From Voacanga thouarsii (Eukaryota; Streptophyta; Magnoliopsida; Gentianales; Apocynaceae): DNA of 64,000 nucleotides. Under the pieces are notes generated by a model that was not told the DNA's origin, did not search any database, and saw nothing but the letters and a program-made list of their open reading frames with translations. The position numbers and the translations under genes are program-made. The stretch covers positions 9,176,001 to 9,240,000 of the forward strand of contig JANUWF010001783.1 in the NCBI GenBank assembly GCA_026120185.1, written 5' to 3'. Below are positions 59,157-64,000 of this stretch, piece after piece; positions within the stretch are counted from its first letter, which is position 1, and the number at the start of each line of letters is the position of its first letter.

Positions 59157-60326
59157 TATTAGCTCTAAGGGTTTTCTCCTATGTCTTGACTTATGACAAA
59201 TGATGATATGAATTAACTTGTGTAATCTATTGTGAGAGGACATGTTTGACCACTGTTCTTCTAAGGCATTCAGATATGATTGTTAGGCAACTTTTCAGTA
59301 ATTGAATTCAAGTATGGAAAATAAAAAATATATGGAGTTACATACCAATAAGTTCTTATAAAAAGAACTTTAGACTAGGAAATGTTATTAAGGTATTTTT
59401 ATTAATTCCTATATCTCTTTACCTTTTGATTCAATTGATTTTACCTTGAAACACACAAAGAAGAAGATTTCAATATTTTGAAAATCTCAGAATTTTGGAT
59501 TGAGTAGTTTGGATGTATCTGCATCCAAAAGATTCGTCCAAAATCCTGTAAATTGTGTTGAAATATTTCTGCCTAAAAAAGTGTTATTCTGGACTTGTCT
59601 TTTGGATGCATCATCGTCCCAAATCTGAGTCCAAAATATGGATAATTTTAATAGAAAAATTATAATTTATAGCCGTTGGCACTTCACTTTTTGGCTCTAT
59701 AAATAGCCTCTAAGCAAGATTAAATATAAGATTTTTGAAACATTCTTCTAAAAAATACTATTGCTTAACATTTTCAAAAATCTCCTTTTATCAAAAAGCT
59801 TCAAAGTGAATTCATATTGTGTCAAAGGTAAAAGTATTTGTGCTTTGTATCTTAGTGAATATCTACTCAAATAAGTGAGCTCTTTACTGTTCTATTGATA
59901 TTCAATCTCTATTGTAGTACAAGGTTGTGGTGTAAAACCCAGTTATGGTGAGCCTTATTGTGATTGTTTAGAGGTTTTGAAAAATCTAGTGTGGTGATCC
60001 TCTCTTGTATGTGGTACTGTTTGATTTCATTAAGTGGAGTAAATAAAATCTGATTGAAAATTCTTAAGTGTGAGTTTAAGGTAGTAGACGTAGATCTTGG
60101 TAGATCGAATCACTATACATACTGTGTCTCATTTCTTTTCTTATTGCATTGCATTTCCATCTCTAGTCTAAATCTGGATATATATCAAAGAGTTCTTGGA
60201 TAGCTTTCTTTGTTACCATAAAGTTAGTCCAAGAATCTTGATGATCATTGTTATTCTGCATATCAGATGATTCGAAAAATTTTAGTTTGCCAAAAACCTT
60301 ATGCACCCCCCCTCTAAGGTTTTTCA
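59157..60326 (+). repeat. 3' LTR of element B
   Basis: It starts TATTAGCTCTAAGGG (first bases mutated from TGTTAG) and ends CTAAGGTTTTTCA, 1170 bp; TATA box at 59698-59705. Confidence 0.93.
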
Positions 60327-61380
60327 GTAGCATTATCCTTGGGGTCAATATTTCTTTATGGTGATATTAGAAAATATTTAAAATGCAAAATATAGCTATT
60401 TATATAATAAGGGTATTTTGATCATTTTTGTAGCCAAGACGATGTGTCTTTTTTGTCCTCGGAATAGCCCAAAAGTCCTAATTAATTTTAAGTAGAGGAA
60501 ATTGTCTCAATTAAAAATGATTTTATTTTATTCAAGAAGTCTAATATATTTGTGGACTGGAATAAAATAAAAGAATGAAAGAACTTAATTTTATTATCTA
60601 GTTTAATTGGTTAATTAATTATTCAGGGCCTAAGCCCAAATTGAATAATTAAAAAAATTAACCTTGGCTTAAACTAGTTAATAAAATGCTTAAATAATTA
60701 TTTTAATTCGTTTGGGCTCATTAATTATTTATTGAGTTATTTTAATAGGCCAAAAAAATAAATAATTAATACTTATTATTTTTTAAGCTCATGGGGTCTA
60801 AAGAAAATAATAAATTATTTTTGGCCCAATGGGTTGGACTAAAGGATTTTTTATTCACGGAATAGAAGAGTTAAGGCTTAGCCGAACCTTGTTGATAGCC
60901 TCTGGGAGTTTTAAAATATTAAAACCCCGGTGTTTTGATTATCTGATGATAAGAGAACAGTCGTGTATTAGGGATTGAGATTTTTTTTCCTACAGAACAC
61001 ACGACACAATCAGAAAAAATATACCAGAAGCCTTCTTCTCTTTTTCTCTCATTCATATTCCTTTTCTTTTGGTTTTTCTTGATTTTACTAATCAATAACA
61101 AAGGTTTAAGAATTGTTTTGAGACAAGATTATCCTCACCTAAGTTGTTCTCAAGAGGATTTTGGCGTTCATGCCCCGAAGGAGCAGAAGGATCGCGAGTG
61201 AAGAGCTAGAAACATCATCTCATGGGCAAAAGGCAACTCCTGTGATCCAATCGGCTTCTTTACAGCCAAAGGAAAATTTACGACACAAAGTATCAATCAA
61301 ACTCTTTCGTTGTGCAGTGTTGTTTTTTTTCCTGGTTTTATTCACTACATGCATGGCTTCTTTGTGTTTTCAAAGTATCA

Positions 61381-62216
61381 TTTTTATCATACTATATCTC
61401 ATTCGGTTCAGAATATAGAATTAGTAACAACTCCTTCTAGAATATAATTAATTATAACCCGAATTTATTAGTACTTATTCTAGAAACCATTACTTAACAT
61501 GTGTTTTAGTTGGAACTATTTCCAACACGTAATTGCTTTGGCCAAGAATTTCTTGAGTAATAATTTTATATAAGTGGCCGTAAGATATACACCCCTACTA
61601 TTAGAAGTGATGAATCCTTTATTGACCCCTCTCAACTACTTTTATTTACTTTACATTGTACTCAATATCTATTCTAGAGGCGGTCCTGATGAGACTCCAA
61701 ATATTAGAATTAAAGTACAACGCTTAGCAAATAAAGTACATTGGAGATCTCAAATCTAAAAATACTTGCATATTTGCTATAATGAGATTCTATCACTAGC
61801 ACTAAATAGTTATCTATATGATTATCTCATAGCTAGGTCATCCAATGAACTTGTTCATATAAAAAGCATCCACATGTTAATTTTGAGTATCACAATACTC
61901 ACGGATGTGAAAACCACTGCTTGATCTAATAAAAAAATATAACATATACTAGTCTTTACACATTAATGGTGTTTTATCTCATTAATACTATGACTAGGGA
62001 TAGTTTAAGTATAAGTACTATATAGTGTAGTAAGAATCTTACATTATGATCTCTATCATGATTTCCTTAACACCGTACAATGTGTTAGGGACTTTATCCA
62101 TCAGTTTTATATGCATACTTATGAAACAAAGAAACTAAAAGATAAAGAATGCATTTTATTGAATAAATGTGTAAAATATATTGTATAAATAATTGTCTCC
62201 AGGGCATAATACCAAC
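61381..62216 (-). repeat. 3' LTR of element F, proximal part
   Basis: It begins with the second TTTTT duplication (61381-61385) and ends at the LTR start beside the polypurine tract; it matches about 10698-11540 of the solo copy. Confidence 0.85.
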
Positions 62217-62230
62217 AATCTCCCACTTAC
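62217..62230 (-). other. Polypurine tract of element F
   Basis: The minus strand reads TGTAAGTGGGAGAT immediately before the 3' LTR. Confidence 0.8.
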
Positions 62231-62299
62231 ACTAAACTCAATTATTCATGTATCAAATACCAAATGACTGAACATGATTATCATATTTCTTTTGGAATA

Positions 62300-64000
62300 A
62301 TACCTTTGTTAGTGGATTAACTATGTTCTGATCAATGAGAACTTTTTCTATTTTTACATCTTTCCTATCAATAATTTCTCTAATCAAGTAATAATGCCTA
62401 AGTACATGCTTGGATCATTAATGATACCGTGGTTCATTTACCTGTGCAATGGCTCCATTATTATCACAATACAAATGTATTGGATCAACAATGTTAGGTA
62501 TCACTCCTATATTTTGTTGTGAACTTTTTGATCCAGATCGTCTCTTTTGCTACTTCAGATATGCACTCAGTTTCAGTGGTTGAATCAGCAGTTGTATCTT
62601 ATTTAAAACTTTTCCAACTAACTACCCTACCACCAAGAATGAACACGTAGCCTAATTATGACTTGTAGTCGTCCTTATCAGATTAAAAACTGGCATTAGT
62701 ATACCCTTTGACTTGTAAGTCACCTTCTCCATATATTAAAAATACATCATTTGTCATTTTTAAATACTTAAGGATGTTCTTGACAATACCTAATGACCCT
62801 CTTCAGGGTAAAATCGGTATCTGCTGGTCAAACTAAAAGCACATGATACATCGAGTCTAATACACATCATAACATACATGATAGAATCAATTACCGAAGC
62901 ATATAGTATCCTACTCATGTGATCCCTTTCATCTTATATCTTAGGACACATAGATTTTGAAAGGCTTACCCTAAAGGTTATAGGTAAGAATCCCTTCTTA
63001 GATTGATCCATGCTAAACCTTTTTAGTACTTTGTTTATGTATATAGGTTGTGAAAGACCAAGCAACCTCTTTGATCTATATTTATAGATCCTTATTCCCA
63101 AAATATAAGTTACTTCTCCAAGGTCTTTCATGAAGAATTTATTTGATAACTAATTCTTGACTGATTGAAGAATAGAGACATCATTTCCTATCAGTAATGT
63201 ATCATTTATATATAGCAATATTAAAACAATTGCACTTCTACTAACCTTCTTGTACACACATGGTTCATCCATGTTTTGTATGAAATCGAATTCCTTAATA
63301 ATTTTATCAAAACAGATGTTCCAACTCCTAGAAACTTGTTTAAGTCCATAAATAGACATTTGCAGCTTGCACACCTTAGTGTGATCTTTGGATGTGAAAC
63401 CTTTAGGTTGTATCATATACACTTTCTCTGTTAAATTTCTATTAAGAAAAGTTATTTTCACATCTATTTACCAAATCTCATAGTCATAATGAGCGGTAAA
63501 TGTTAGGAGTATTTTAATGAATTTCAACATTGCTACTGATAAAAAAAGTCTCGTCATAGTCAATACCTTATTATTGATGACAACCTTTTACAACCAGTCG
63601 TGTCTTATTAACAACCATGTCAATTTTCTTCTTAAAAACTCACTTGCACTCTATGGGCTTTACCCCTTCAGGTGGATCAACCGAAGTCTAAACTTAGTTG
63701 TCATATATAGAATCTATTTCTAACTTCATGGCTTCAAACCATTTATCAGATTTTGAACTTTTCAAAACTTCCTTATAAGTGGTAGCCTCATCTTCTTCTA
63801 TGAATAATATGTCATTGTGGTCACTAATGAGAAATTCATATCTCTCAAGTACCACACGTATCTTACTTGACCTATAAAGTTCTTGTGTATTTAAAGGTTC
63901 GTCAATAGACTCGGGATTAGTTGGTTGATCATTGTTTGTTTGTTCTTCTTGAACTTCACTAAGTTCAATTTTATACCTACTATCTCCTTTAAGCATGAAT
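62300..64000 (-). pseudogene. pol of Copia element F (RNase H and RT), broken, partial
   Basis: On the minus strand from the right edge: RT entry block (63694-63996: KWFEAMKLEIDSIYDN preceded by FLISDHNDILFIEEDE), then RT (63150-63461: YMIQPKGF, KLQMSIYGLKQVSRSWN, and LLYINDTLLIG where the catalytic YVDD is changed to YIND). MKDLGEVTYILGIRIYK (62934-63131) follows, and then a highly degraded RNase H (about 62300-62900, with a TECISEVAKETIW-like piece). Frameshifts separate all blocks. Closest in style to Tnt1-type Copia polyproteins. The N-terminal domains lie beyond the window. Confidence 0.85.

Larger units (their letters stand above)
49751..60326 (+). mobile_element. Copia (Sirevirus-like) retrotransposon B with extra env-like ORF
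   Basis: Complete structure of 10.6 kb: 5' LTR 49751-50940, tRNA-iMet primer site, gag, pol (protease, integrase, RT, RNase H), env-like ORF, spacer with polypurine runs, 3' LTR 59157-60326. The flanks ACAAT and GTAGC look unrelated. The uninterrupted E copy, however, has GCAGT at this place, and each flank differs from it by two transitions, so this is a decayed 5-bp target duplication. Stops and frameshifts in every ORF indicate an inactive copy, though it is less damaged than element A. Confidence 0.93.
48906..61380 (+). mobile_element. Solo LTR, family E, copy 2 (split by element B)
   Basis: Two parts, 48906-49750 and 60327-61380, together about 1.9 kb and colinear with the uninterrupted minus-strand copy at 17156-18992. 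It starts TGTTGAAATATATACCC and ends AAAGTATCA. TTTTT flanks both ends (48901-48905 and 61381-61385); the right border was set by comparison with the solo F LTR. It sits inside the 3' LTR of element F. Confidence 0.85.
48039..64000 (-). mobile_element. Copia retrotransposon F, minus strand, running off the right edge, split by nested insertions
   Basis: The 3' LTR is 48039-48905 plus 61381-62216 and is interrupted by solo LTR E2 (which holds element B). On the minus strand the LTR starts TGTTGGTATTATGCCC at 62216, directly after the polypurine tract GTAAGTGGGAGAT, and ends GAAATCCAACA at 48039. Degraded Tnt1-type RNase H and RT coding sequence follows at 62400-64000. The 5' LTR lies outside the window. 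A solo LTR of the same family is at 10698-12288. Confidence 0.88.

Noticed and set aside
61161..61418. 85-codon frame as a new host gene
   Set aside because: It crosses the border between LTR E2 and LTR F, so it is a junction artefact.

Overview
This window is nuclear DNA from a eudicot plant. It is AT-rich, has introns with GT-AG borders, contains plant-type single-copy gene families, and is dominated by nested LTR retrotransposons, a hAT element, a LINE, MITEs and microsatellites. The species cannot be fixed from the sequence. No rRNA, tRNA, CRISPR or bacterial operon structure was seen.

Layout. (1) 14-8341, minus strand: a complete six-exon GDSL/SGNH esterase gene (CPRD49/isoamyl-acetate-esterase-like, 244 aa). 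It is the only host gene here that looks intact. Its 4.9-kb last intron carries an antisense, 5'-truncated LINE with a perfect 19-bp target duplication, and a candidate Pack-MULE holding a BSD-domain gene fragment. (2) 8342-12365: intergenic AT-rich DNA with two related MITEs, large microsatellites and a solo Copia-type LTR (family F). (3) 12374-19410, minus: a 7-kb hAT transposon of the TTF-zinc-finger/DUF4371 type with a perfect 8-bp target duplication. Two solo LTRs (families H and E) have landed inside it. (4) About 19455-45816, plus: a neurochondrin-family pseudogene whose exons are still colinear but spread over 26 kb. A 219-bp MITE sits in exon 1. One intron has been filled by a 20.6-kb Copia/Sirevirus-like element (A, 20354-40975), which itself contains a non-autonomous Gypsy element (C) and a 4.3-kb solo LTR (D). 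The same intron holds a solo LTR related to C (G), which contains a one-ended CACTA fragment. (5) 45817-48038: no recognisable gene. (6) 48039-64000: a three-level nest. A minus-strand Copia element (F, running off the right edge) has its 3' LTR split by a solo LTR of family E. That LTR is in turn split by a second Sirevirus-like element (B, 49751-60326).

Elements A and B share organisation: LTR, tRNA-iMet primer site, gag with CCHC knuckles, protease, integrase, reverse transcriptase, RNase H, then an extra 'envelope-like/putative plant transposon protein' ORF, a long spacer with several polypurine tracts, and LTR. Both are dead through stops and frameshifts; A has also lost the integrase core, part of RT and RNase H. 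Target duplications, some recovered only by comparison with an uninterrupted paralogous LTR in the same window, let most of the insertion order be reconstructed.
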